Shown piece by piece: positions 55,301-62,594 of a DNA stretch of 64,000 bases. The stretch is from Winogradskyella sediminis (GTDB lineage: Bacteria; Bacteroidota; Bacteroidia; Flavobacteriales; Flavobacteriaceae): assembly GCF_003387355.1 (NCBI RefSeq), contig NZ_QUNH01000001.1:506023-570022 (forward strand). Direction: 5' to 3'. Numbering within the stretch: the first letter of the stretch is position 1; each line of letters opens with the position of its first letter. The notes beneath the pieces were generated by a model that did not search any database, was not told the DNA's origin, and was given only the letters and a program-made list of their open reading frames with translations. The position numbers were made by a program, and so were the translations under genes.

Positions 55301-55823
55301 AAAGTACTATGTATTATTAACCAAAGAAAACGAAGCAATTCCTACTCAATTAACAGAAAAGTTGGTTAAAGATGAAGAAAACCAGTATTTACTTTTAGAA
55401 AAATTAGATGAAGCTAACCTCTTAAGCAAACTAAAATCGACTCATATTAATCAGCAACAATTTGCCAAATCAAAACTCTTATCTGATGCCAACTATGACA
55501 AAGAAACCGATTCTATTCAATTTTTGTTTAAACGCGATTTTGTAACCGACAAAGGTAAAAATGCAGAAATCTATTTCTTTAAAATTGACAAAGACGATGA
55601 ATACTCTGGTAAGGTTGAAGCCTTACATTACATTTCTTTTATTAAGCCAAGAGACCCAAATCAATTGGTTGTAGATTACTATTCTAAATCTGAAAATTAT
55701 GGAACGATTGTCGACAAAACCAAAGAAATAGAAGAACAGTATGCGGAAATTTTGAACCTAACGATTTACAAAGACCGTAAACGTGTAACAGCGAGCTCTA
55801 ACGACGGGTATTACGATTATTAA
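52311..55823 (+). CDS. Very long secreted TraB/GumN-domain protein
   Basis: The 1170-aa protein has a signal peptide (about 1-19, ending SFAQ). Residues 20 to about 295 are a TraB/GumN domain: SYLYGTMHVSKKVAF with the conserved GTMH, and VFAGVGAAHLPGEHGMINMLRQRGY near its end. This domain normally makes up the whole protein (about 300 aa). The remaining 870 or so residues contain beta-rich segments (KFQVKFPKYYITSN, GDYRTYESNAIL, FYESFTPKDTLLG) and a helical, HEAT-like part (IKQLYHDSYYDPQTQTAILEGLL) that I do not recognise. It ends 2 bp before a convergent araC. Function unknown; a metalloprotease-like activity has been proposed for TraB proteins. Confidence 0.85.
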   Translation: MKKTAYILLILCSSLSFAQQQYQSLLWKITGNGLEQPSYLYGTMHVSKKVAFRLDDVFYKALNDSDCIALESDPTTWPGFNYDMMQGQMAAYNNYNEDFYTNLFKLTHPEEMAIRGSVRMDNNAVNAYLYRKSGSSDNFEEETYLDMFIFQAGKKNNKKIYALEDLEESRYLTTKAAYNANKKELDPWIQKLYAKENAYLIQENLYRDRNLDLLDSIGAGVNTEFFRENMLYIRNENMVVSLIKLMPTQSVFAGVGAAHLPGEHGMINMLRQRGYTVKALTSAQTDYSRTEKTKLDSLFVTPELQKRSTPDGFLSINTYDELREFSYGGQKYYLDPDMTNGAYLTLNRISRFTYLPNDKTNITLKDIDHLLYEDIPGDIVKKETLTHPYPGISIVNKTKKGEFQKYHIYETPLEIIIIKFAGRSDFVLKHEGKIFNTLTLKQPSDSTTLFVSPKKKFQVKFPKYYITSNMHNYGKKLLEGYKNGAYYFVEEAVLNDLTYIEEDSFEAKYFHHALYKNYKLTEAEGGFKAGDYRTYESNAILDQDSNKRLYLKTIVKDGSYYLLGYVGTNEAGKSQFFKSFTFNKTDYSGFEIVKDTSLHFSVKTNGKAPLPNPYNYNYNGKKAKDYEQTINETVYSTNANEEISVSRTKFHDLQMFHNVDSLWKNLEDKINNKSKYYKSEKAYHISKRSSSKKGEIYTHQFTYSDSLSAKHVLVKNILKEGVLYELKTLVDSVSGPSSFVTEFYESFTPKDTLLGKSVLTDKTNLFFKALQANDSLVFEAYDLIKFKKHNSKDIVSVLKDFEFDKERLNIKSYLVEQLIKIDLKNNLPFIKQLYHDSYYDPQTQTAILEGLLDSNKKENYKIALELMERDLPLGSVGGMFYNYNRKDSLALKASLFPKILEYSTISEYKQPLYTLLAKVKDSGLVKPKTYKKYKSQLINDAKMEIKRNLGNTNNYGYNSYSHNLATYVRLIFPYRKENKAQDFFEKLLNVDDTNALVKYYVLLTKENEAIPTQLTEKLVKDEENQYLLLEKLDEANLLSKLKSTHINQQQFAKSKLLSDANYDKETDSIQFLFKRDFVTDKGKNAEIYFFKIDKDDEYSGKVEALHYISFIKPRDPNQLVVDYYSKSENYGTIVDKTKEIEEQYAEILNLTIYKDRKRVTASSNDGYYDY

Positions 55824-55825
55824 GT

Positions 55826-56755
55826 TTAACTAGACGCCTGAATATACTTCTTAGGCGTGGTCCCAAATTTCTTCTTAAAAGCCGCAATAAAATGGCTTCC
55901 TGTGCTGTAACCTACTTTTAGTCCAACTTCGTTAACATTATAATCGCCAGACTCTAAAAGCTTACGTGCCACTTCCATTTTATAGTCAAACAAAAAGCTA
56001 AAAACCGAGTCGCCATAAATCTGTTTAAAACCTTCTTTTAATTTTTTTAGACTTAAATCTATTTCATCGGCAAGTTCTTGCAAACTTGGTGGTTCAGCCA
56101 TATTTGCTATCATAATGTCTTTTGCTTTTTTTAATTTGGCCACATTGACCTCATCAACTAAAAACGGACATTGTTCAATATCGGCATCCTCACTTCTGTT
56201 AAAAAACAGACTCAATAATTCATAAGCTTTGCCTTTAAAGTATAAGGGTTTAATGGAATTGTTTAAATTAAAACTGATTAATTGGTTGAGAACTACAGCC
56301 ATGGAAGGCGAGATTTTCCCGTCCTTATAATACTTTTTATCCTTATTATCATCGGTTAAAAACGTAACGTAGTTAGCATCCTCAGAAAACAAACCATGAA
56401 ACTTTTTAATAGAAATCACCAAAGAAACCAACCAAGAATGCGGTTGAATTTCTAAATGAATCGGTAAATCACGTTGCGGATTGTATAGCAACAAAGAGGT
56501 TTCTTCATCTATATTCAGCGTGTAACTCCCTTGATTAAATTTAAATGCCGCTGTGCCCTTAGTACAAAAATGAAATTGAATATAACTGCTATCAATCTCA
56601 CGTTCAAGATTTTCTACCGCATCCGTTTCATTTTTATGGGTCAACACAATAAAGCCTTCTTCAATAGGCGTTTCTTCAAAAGTTCTTGTAGCGATACTTT
56701 TTGAACCCGATTTCTGTAAATTCATTTTTATTTTATTTAGACTGATTCTAAACAA
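55826..56755 (-). CDS. AraC-family transcriptional regulator
   Basis: The 309-aa protein has an N-terminal sensor region (IQFHFCTKGTAAFKFNQGSYTL) and a C-terminal AraC helix-turn-helix pair (PSLQELADEIDLSLKKLKEGFKQIYG; YNVNEVGLKVGYSTGSHFIAAFKKKFGTTPKKYI). It is divergent from hemA, and a -7 box (TACTTTTG, 56790-56783) lies 28 bp upstream. Its position suggests it may influence the heme operon, but no shared operator is evident. Confidence 0.9.
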   Translation of the reverse strand: MFRISLNKIKMNLQKSGSKSIATRTFEETPIEEGFIVLTHKNETDAVENLEREIDSSYIQFHFCTKGTAAFKFNQGSYTLNIDEETSLLLYNPQRDLPIHLEIQPHSWLVSLVISIKKFHGLFSEDANYVTFLTDDNKDKKYYKDGKISPSMAVVLNQLISFNLNNSIKPLYFKGKAYELLSLFFNRSEDADIEQCPFLVDEVNVAKLKKAKDIMIANMAEPPSLQELADEIDLSLKKLKEGFKQIYGDSVFSFLFDYKMEVARKLLESGDYNVNEVGLKVGYSTGSHFIAAFKKKFGTTPKKYIQASS

Positions 56756-56860
56756 AAGCTCAAAAAGCCCTTGATTTTACTACAAAAGTATGATATTTAT
56801 CATGTTTTAGTGAAAATCATTCCTAAAAAACCCGAAACGACACTTTAAGTTCCTCTAGCG

Positions 56861-56892
56861 TTGTTTTTTTATAAATATCAAAATTACATTTG
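56861..56892 (+). promoter_or_regulatory. Promoter of the hemA operon
   Basis: TTG (56861-56863), a 21-bp spacer and TACATTTG (56885-56892) fit the Bacteroidota promoter consensus. Transcription should start near 56898, giving a leader of about 40 nt before the hemA ATG at 56936 and excluding the upstream in-frame start at 56861. Confidence 0.75.
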
Positions 56893-56935
56893 CGCTGTTA
56901 CTTTCCAAAGTCAGGTAAACGAGCGAACGCAACAC

Positions 56936-58183
56936 ATGCATAATAAAAGCAAATATTTTTACGCTATAGGTCTCAGCTATAAAAAAGCTGATGCGGAAGT
57001 GCGTGGTCATTTTAGTTTAAGCGATACAGCTAAACAAAATGTTTTGGCACAAGCTAAACAAAACGGAATAGAGAGTCTTTTAGTAGTCTCAACATGTAAC
57101 CGTACAGAAATGTACGGCTTTGCAGAGCATCCATACCAACTCATTCAACTGTTATGTGACAACACTAAAGGAACCGTTGAAGAATTTCAAGATGTTGCCT
57201 ACGTTCATAAGAACAAGGATGCCATTAATCATATGTTTCGTGTGGGTTCTGGTCTAGACAGTCAGATTTTAGGTGATTTTGAAATTATATTTCAACTTAA
57301 AGCAGGAGCAAGAGCCTCTAAAGATGTAGGCATGCTCAATTCATTTACAGAACGCTTAGTTAACTCGGTTATTCAAGCCAGTAAACGCATAAAAAACGAA
57401 ACGGAATTATCTTCTGGCGCGACGTCAGTGTCATTTGCTTCGGTTCAGTATATTATGAAGCATGTTAAAAACATTTCTGAAAAGAATATTTTACTTTTTG
57501 GAACAGGAAAAATAGGACGCAACACTTGTGAAAACTTAGTAAAGCACACTAAGAATCCACATATCACCTTAATCAATAGAACTAAAACAAAAGCTGAGGA
57601 AGTTGCTGGTAAATTCAACTTAATTGTAAAAGATTACGAAAATTTATCACAAGAACTTAATGCTTCAGATATTGTTATTGTAGCCACAGGTGCTCAAAAC
57701 CCTACCGTTTATAAATCTTTAATTTCAACAGATCAACCTTTATTGGTTTTAGATTTATCCATTCCTAAGAATGTAAATGAAGATATTAGAGACCTCTCTA
57801 ATATTACCTTGGTTCATTTAGATGATTTAGCTAAAATTACGGATGACACACTCGCAAAACGCAAATCATTTATACCTGCTGCAGAAGTAATTATCTCAGA
57901 AATTACAGCAGAGTTTAATGCTTGGTTAGATACGTTAAAATTTGTACCAACCATACAAGCTATAAAGCACAAGTTGACCGATTTAAAAAACTCTGAACTC
58001 AATAATCAGCGCAAAAAGATAGCTGATTTTAATGAGGATCAAGCCGAATTGATTAGTAATAATATCATTCAGAAAATCACCAATCAATTTGCACACCATC
58101 TTAGAGAAGATGGCAATACTTCAGATGAAAGCATAGAGCTTATCAAAAAAATATTTCAGTTAGAAACTACCGATAATGTCTAA
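56936..58183 (+). CDS. hemA: Glutamyl-tRNA reductase
   Basis: From MHNKSKYFYAIGLSY the protein has 415 aa. The catalytic Cys54 lies in VSTCNRTEMYG, followed by GSGLDSQILGDFEI and the NADPH-binding FGTGKIGRN, with a C-terminal dimerisation helix. It makes glutamate-1-semialdehyde, the first committed step of C5-pathway heme synthesis. The longer ORF from 56861 would include the promoter and was rejected. It overlaps the next gene by 8 bp. Confidence 0.97.
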   Translation: MHNKSKYFYAIGLSYKKADAEVRGHFSLSDTAKQNVLAQAKQNGIESLLVVSTCNRTEMYGFAEHPYQLIQLLCDNTKGTVEEFQDVAYVHKNKDAINHMFRVGSGLDSQILGDFEIIFQLKAGARASKDVGMLNSFTERLVNSVIQASKRIKNETELSSGATSVSFASVQYIMKHVKNISEKNILLFGTGKIGRNTCENLVKHTKNPHITLINRTKTKAEEVAGKFNLIVKDYENLSQELNASDIVIVATGAQNPTVYKSLISTDQPLLVLDLSIPKNVNEDIRDLSNITLVHLDDLAKITDDTLAKRKSFIPAAEVIISEITAEFNAWLDTLKFVPTIQAIKHKLTDLKNSELNNQRKKIADFNEDQAELISNNIIQKITNQFAHHLREDGNTSDESIELIKKIFQLETTDNV

Positions 58184-59759
58184 AATAATTCGCATTGGCA
58201 CACGCGACAGCCAGCTCGCTATGTGGCAAGCAAAGACCGTTCAATCACAACTTGAACATTTAGGTCATAAAACCGTTCTTGTACCTGTAAAATCTACAGG
58301 AGATTTAGTATTAGATAAACCGTTATACGAACTAGGAATCACAGGAATTTTCACTAAAACTTTAGATATTGCCATGCTTAATGGCAGTATTGATATTGCT
58401 GTGCATTCGTTAAAAGATGTGCCAACTGTTTTACCAAAAGGTATTGTACAAGCTGCAGTTTTAAAACGAGGCAACATCAATGACACTTTAGTGTTTAAAG
58501 ACAATGAAGAGTTCTTATCTGCTAGAGATGCTATTATAGCCACAGGAAGTTTAAGACGACGAGCACAATGGCTTAATCGCTACCCAACGCATACCATTGT
58601 AGGCTTACGAGGCAATGTAAATTCTCGATTAGAAAAGCTAGAAACTAATGAAGATTGGAATGGAGCCATATTTGCAGGTGCAGGCTTAGGTCGCTTAGGG
58701 ATTACACCAGAAAACTCCATTAATTTAAGTTGGATGATTCCTGCTCCAGCGCAAGGCGCGGTAATGGTAACCGCTCTAGAATCAGACGAACAAACAAGAG
58801 AAATTCTTTCTGAGATTAATGACGAAGTTACACAGATTTGTACCTCAATCGAACGCGAATTCTTAAACCGTTTAGAAGGAGGTTGTACCGCACCAATTGG
58901 AGCCATTTGCTATATTAACAAAGAGGAAGAAGTTAATTTTAAAGGGGTCCTTTTAAGTAAAGATGGCAGCAAGAAAATAGAAGTCACCAAAGTAGTCCCT
59001 TTAGGAAAACATGAGGAAGTTGCTGAATTTTGTGCCGATTATATTATTGGTAAAGGAGGTAAAGTTCTAATTGACGAACTAACACAAGGTGATAAAATCA
59101 CTAACATCTACTCCACTAAAAAACTAACGAACGATCAGGTGGCGAAATTTCATGACGCTGTGGTCGCTCAAAGTAACGATGCAATAAAAATTAATCCTAA
59201 CCGGTTAAATAAAAGTATCATTAGAAATGAAATTGAAAATGTTATTATCACTAGTCAAAATGCTGTTGAAGCCTTACTAACTAACTTTTCGGCTCCAGAA
59301 TTACAATTCAAAAACATTTATTGTGTAGGTCGAAAAACCAAACGTATGGTTGAAAAACGCATTGGTAAAGTGAAACACTTTGAACAATACGCTAAAGATT
59401 TAGCCAATTACATGGTAGAATATATGGATGGTACCGAAGTGACCTATTTTTGTAGTAATTTAAGATTAGATACTATTCCAGATATTTTAGAGGAAAATAA
59501 TATTAAAGTCAACGAAATTGAAGCCTACGAAACTAAATTTGATGCAGAAAAAGTAGAAGGTGAATTAGATGGTGTAATGTTTTACAGCCCTTCTACCGTT
59601 CAAAGTTTCTTAAAACAGAATAAAGCAAATGGAATTGCTTTCTGTATAGGTGAAACGACAGCAACAGAGGCCAAAAAGTATTATAAAGATGTACGCGTGG
59701 CTAAAGTGCCATTGGTAGAGAGTGTTGTTGAGTTGGTGAATAAGTTTTATGAGCAATAG
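58176..59759 (+). CDS. hemCD: Porphobilinogen deaminase / uroporphyrinogen-III synthase fusion
   Basis: The 527-aa protein joins two enzymes. Residues 1 to about 300 are HemC, with SLKDVP (78-83), the Arg-rich TGSLRRRAQW, GLRGNVNSRL and the dipyrromethane-cofactor Cys237 in EGGCTAPIGA. Residues from about 300 are HemD-like (NVIITSQNAVEALL, YCVGRKTKRMVE, GVMFYSPSTVQSFL, AFCIGETTATEAKKY). The protein would convert porphobilinogen to uroporphyrinogen III in one chain. It overlaps hemA by 8 bp and is followed by a repeat element before hemE. Confidence 0.95.
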   Translation: MSKIIRIGTRDSQLAMWQAKTVQSQLEHLGHKTVLVPVKSTGDLVLDKPLYELGITGIFTKTLDIAMLNGSIDIAVHSLKDVPTVLPKGIVQAAVLKRGNINDTLVFKDNEEFLSARDAIIATGSLRRRAQWLNRYPTHTIVGLRGNVNSRLEKLETNEDWNGAIFAGAGLGRLGITPENSINLSWMIPAPAQGAVMVTALESDEQTREILSEINDEVTQICTSIEREFLNRLEGGCTAPIGAICYINKEEEVNFKGVLLSKDGSKKIEVTKVVPLGKHEEVAEFCADYIIGKGGKVLIDELTQGDKITNIYSTKKLTNDQVAKFHDAVVAQSNDAIKINPNRLNKSIIRNEIENVIITSQNAVEALLTNFSAPELQFKNIYCVGRKTKRMVEKRIGKVKHFEQYAKDLANYMVEYMDGTEVTYFCSNLRLDTIPDILEENNIKVNEIEAYETKFDAEKVEGELDGVMFYSPSTVQSFLKQNKANGIAFCIGETTATEAKKYYKDVRVAKVPLVESVVELVNKFYEQ

Positions 59760-59772
59760 CAGTTAGCACCAC

Positions 59773-59850
59773 TGTTATCATTCCTGCTAAGGCCGGAATC
59801 CAAAATAATAAAGTACAATTAAATAGATTCCTGCCTTCGCAGGAATGACA
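59773..59850. repeat. Inverted repeat element, copy B
   Basis: The left arm TCATTCCTGCTAAGGCCGG (then AATC) and the right arm GATTCCTGCCTTCGCAGG (then AATGACA) pair as in copy A (35533-35607), around a 26-bp AT-rich centre. The right arms of A and B are almost identical. The element ends six bases before the hemE ATG at 59856, so its hairpin may shield the ribosome-binding region. Confidence 0.9.
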
Positions 59851-59855
59851 GAAAC

Positions 59856-60884
59856 ATGATAAAAAACGATTTATTTCTTAGGGCATTAAAAGGCGAAACA
59901 GTAGAGCGTCCACCAGTTTGGATGATGCGCCAAGCAGGTCGCTATTTACCTGAGTTTATGGAAATCAAAGCGAAATACGATTTCTTTACACGTTGCCAAA
60001 CTCCAGAATTAGCAAGCGAAATTACCGTACAACCCATACGTCGTTATGGTATGGATGCAGCCATTCTGTTTTCAGATATTCTAGTCATTCCACAAGCGAT
60101 GAATATTGAGGTACAAATGAAACCCAATTTCGGACCTTATTTACCAAACCCTATTCGCTCTCAAAAAGATGTGGATAATGTCATCGTTCCTGATGTAAAA
60201 GAGGCTTTAAATTATGTTTACGAAGCTATAAAAGCGACTAAAGAAAAACTAAACGATGAGATTCCGTTAATTGGTTTTGCGGGTTCACCTTGGACCATCC
60301 TTTGCTATTGTGTGCAAGGTCAAGGTTCTAAAAACTTTGATAAAGCCAAGAAATTCTGTTTTACCAATCCGGTAGCAGCACACCAAATGCTTCAAAAAAT
60401 TACAGATACCACGATTGCTTATTTAAAAGGAAAAGTAAAAGCCGGTTGTAATGCCGTACAAGTATTCGATTCTTGGGGAGGTATGTTATCGCCTGTAGAT
60501 TATCAAGAATTTTCTTGGCAATACATTCAGCAAATTATCGATGCTTTAAAAGAAGATGCACCAGTGATTGCTTTTGGAAAAGGCTGTTGGTTTGCATTAG
60601 ATACTATGGCAAAATCTGGAGCTTCGGCTTTAGGAATTGATTGGACATGCTCACCAAAAAACGCACGTTATTTAACTGGAGGAAACATTACTTTACAAGG
60701 TAATTTTGACCCAACACGTCTATATTCTTCACCTTCTAAGATTAAAGATATGGTAACCCAAATGATAGACGAATTTGGAAAAGATAAGTACATTGTAAAT
60801 TTAGGGCATGGTATTTTACCAGATATTCCTTTAGAAAATGCGAAGGCATTTATTGATGCAGTAAAAGGATATAAAGCAAAATAA
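59856..60884 (+). CDS. hemE: Uroporphyrinogen decarboxylase
   Basis: The 342-aa protein has the HemE signatures [15 protein letters not shown] near the N-terminus and [16 protein letters not shown] in the middle, with the conserved Asp in [11 protein letters not shown]. It decarboxylates uroporphyrinogen III to coproporphyrinogen III, the substrate of HemF downstream. The start lies directly behind the right arm of repeat element B, an unusual setting for ribosome binding. Confidence 0.97.
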   Translation: MIKNDLFLRALKGETVERPPVWMMRQAGRYLPEFMEIKAKYDFFTRCQTPELASEITVQPIRRYGMDAAILFSDILVIPQAMNIEVQMKPNFGPYLPNPIRSQKDVDNVIVPDVKEALNYVYEAIKATKEKLNDEIPLIGFAGSPWTILCYCVQGQGSKNFDKAKKFCFTNPVAAHQMLQKITDTTIAYLKGKVKAGCNAVQVFDSWGGMLSPVDYQEFSWQYIQQIIDALKEDAPVIAFGKGCWFALDTMAKSGASALGIDWTCSPKNARYLTGGNITLQGNFDPTRLYSSPSKIKDMVTQMIDEFGKDKYIVNLGHGILPDIPLENAKAFIDAVKGYKAK

Positions 60885-60958
60885 GATTTATCGTAATTAT
60901 TGTAACTTGAAGCTCCTATTTCCGTCATGTAAGAAATATGAATTATAAACCATTAGTT

Positions 60959-61726
60959 ATGATTAAAAATATTCTAAAAGGACTACAAGCTTACACAGGT
61001 ACTTTTACTTTAATTTCAAAACTAAAACTCTGGAAATATTTTGCTATTCCAATAATCATTAGTGTTGTAACGGCATTTATTATCGGACTTTCCGCTTACG
61101 GATTATCAGATAATATAGGGCGCTTTATTGCAAAAATTTGGTTTTGGGATTGGGGAAAAGAAACCTTTACAGCTATCTCAACCTTTATAGGAGGTATTGT
61201 TGTTATTGTAATTGGCTTAATCCTATACAAACACATCATCATGGCATTTTCTGCGCCATTTATGAGTCCGGTTTCAGAAAAAATTGAACATCATTTAACA
61301 GGAATAAAACCACACAATCACAGAAACACCACGTTTCAAGAACAGCTGTGGCGAGGCATAAGAATAAACATTAGAAATTTAGGGAAAGAAATGCTATTTA
61401 CCATTCCCTTGCTATTATTAAAGTTTATTCCTGTGGTAAATATATTCTCAACTATTTTGTTGTTTTTACTTCAAGCCTATTATGCAGGTTTTGGAAACAT
61501 GGATTATACCTTAGAGCGTCATTATAAATACAGAGAGAGTATCAATTTTGTTGGCAGACATAAGGGTATTGCCATAGGTAATGGGATTGTATTTATGTTG
61601 TTTTTATTGATTCCTGTAGTTGGAGTGATTCTAGTATTACCAATGAGTGTTACTGCGTCTTCACTTAATACCGTAAAATTAATTGAACAGCAAAAAACTC
61701 TAAATCAAAATACAGTAGTAGTGTAA
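60959..61726 (+). CDS. EI24-domain (CysZ-like) membrane protein
   Basis: From MIKNILKGLQAYTG the protein has 255 aa with four or so membrane helices (WKYFAIPIIISVVTAFIIGL, FIGGIVVIVIGLILY, LLFTIPLLLLKFIPVVNIF is part of the third). APFMSPVSEKIE is the conserved EI24 segment. CysZ relatives carry sulfate, but members in heme operons have no established role. A start at 60938 adds MNYKPLV and is possible. It overlaps the next gene by one base. Confidence 0.82.
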   Translation: MIKNILKGLQAYTGTFTLISKLKLWKYFAIPIIISVVTAFIIGLSAYGLSDNIGRFIAKIWFWDWGKETFTAISTFIGGIVVIVIGLILYKHIIMAFSAPFMSPVSEKIEHHLTGIKPHNHRNTTFQEQLWRGIRINIRNLGKEMLFTIPLLLLKFIPVVNIFSTILLFLLQAYYAGFGNMDYTLERHYKYRESINFVGRHKGIAIGNGIVFMLFLLIPVVGVILVLPMSVTASSLNTVKLIEQQKTLNQNTVVV

Positions 61727-62283
61727 TGATGGCGCAATTTAATGGTTTCGAGATTAACCCAATCCACTTAGGCGATGCATGGAAAGTTTGTAATTTCTGT
61801 GTTGCCAATGAAGACCGATTAAAACGCTATTTCCCTAAAACTTTAGAGCAGAATCTTAATCCAACGTTGTCTAATTACTTTGTAGAATCTAAAGTGAAAG
61901 CTTTTGAAAACAAAGATGAATTTTTATACACATTAAAACATTCCGAAACCAGAGAACTCGCAGGTTTAATCTATCTCAAAGAACTTAATTGGGACACGAA
62001 ACAAGGCGAATTTGCCTATTGTATTGGTTATGCTTTTGAAGAACAAGGCTTAACCTCTAAAGCCATTCAACTTTTATCAACACATGCTTTTGAAGATTTA
62101 GGATTAGAAACACTTCAAATTATAGCACATAAAGACAATTTAGGAAGTGTGAAGGTAGCGTTGAAAAATGATTTTAAGTGGGTTAAAACATTGGTTAATG
62201 GGTTTACACCAACAGGAGAAGCGCCTTTGGATATGGAACTTTACGAATTAGTTTCTGATTCCTGTAAGGTTTCTAAAACCTGA
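61726..62283 (+). CDS. GNAT-family (RimJ/RimL-type) N-acetyltransferase
   Basis: The 185-aa protein has the GNAT fold: ELAGLIYLKELNW, FAYCIGYAFEEQGLTSKAIQLL (acetyl-CoA loop region), LETLQIIAHKDNLGSVKVALKNDFKWVKT. The RimJ/RimL group acetylates N-termini or small amines; the substrate is unknown. The last residues, from SCKVSKT to the stop, are encoded by REP copy R1 (62261-62287), so the original C-terminus has been replaced. It overlaps the EI24 gene by one base. Confidence 0.88.
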   Translation: MMAQFNGFEINPIHLGDAWKVCNFCVANEDRLKRYFPKTLEQNLNPTLSNYFVESKVKAFENKDEFLYTLKHSETRELAGLIYLKELNWDTKQGEFAYCIGYAFEEQGLTSKAIQLLSTHAFEDLGLETLQIIAHKDNLGSVKVALKNDFKWVKTLVNGFTPTGEAPLDMELYELVSDSCKVSKT

Positions 62284-62287
62284 CAAG
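62261..62287. repeat. REP palindrome R1, containing the GNAT stop codon
   Basis: The layout is CCTGTAAGGTTT, spacer CTA, AAACCTGACAAG: two 12-base arms with two mismatches. It belongs to the same 12-3-12 family as R2-R5. The TGA stop of the GNAT gene (62281-62283) is in the right arm. Confidence 0.8.
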
Positions 62288-62367
62288 AATTAACCCAAAT
62301 GACAATAACTAAGTAGAATTTATCAATGAAGAATTAATAAAAAGAAATTGTTTGGGCACCTATAAGA

Positions 62368-62394
62368 CCTAGCAGGTTTTAAAAACCAGCTAAC
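62368..62394. repeat. REP palindrome R2
   Basis: CCTAGCAGGTTT, spacer TAA, AAACCAGCTAAC. It is the most diverged full-length member but keeps the 12-3-12 layout. Confidence 0.7.
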
Positions 62395-62406
62395 AAACAT
62401 TACAAT

Positions 62407-62433
62407 CCTGCAAGGTTTCTAAAACCTTGTAGG
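62407..62433. repeat. REP palindrome R3
   Basis: CCTGCAAGGTTT, spacer CTA, AAACCTTGTAGG. Only one arm position is a G-T mismatch. It is closest to the consensus together with R4. Confidence 0.9.
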
Positions 62434-62538
62434 TATAAAAACTAAATTAAATATATAAATCATAAGATATTATTATACACTTGTTATTTACCAACCAATG
62501 AATCCAATTAATAGAAACAAGTATAACCTATATAAACA

Positions 62539-62565
62539 CCTGCAAAGTTTTAGAAACCTTGCAGG
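62539..62565. repeat. REP palindrome R4, just upstream of the RAYT start
   Basis: CCTGCAAAGTTT, spacer TAG, AAACCTTGCAGG, with one mismatch. It ends 29 bp before the RAYT ATG and forms the left flank of the RAYT unit, with R5 on the right. Confidence 0.9.
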
Positions 62566-62594
62566 ATAAGGTAACGAAAACTTTAGAACTGAAA

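Larger units (their letters stand above)
62284..62594. other. Intergenic REP cluster upstream of the RAYT-hemF ORF
   Basis: This stretch has no credible ORF. It holds REP copies R2 (62368-62394), R3 (62407-62433) and R4 (62539-62565), and the right end of R1, in AT-rich sequence. No TAnnTTTG box was noted just before the RAYT start, so the downstream ORF probably depends on read-through from the hem operon. Confidence 0.6.

Noticed and set aside
56861..56935. N-terminal extension of HemA from an upstream in-frame start
   Set aside because: The stretch contains the promoter elements and lies upstream of the predicted transcript start; HemA homology begins at 56936.
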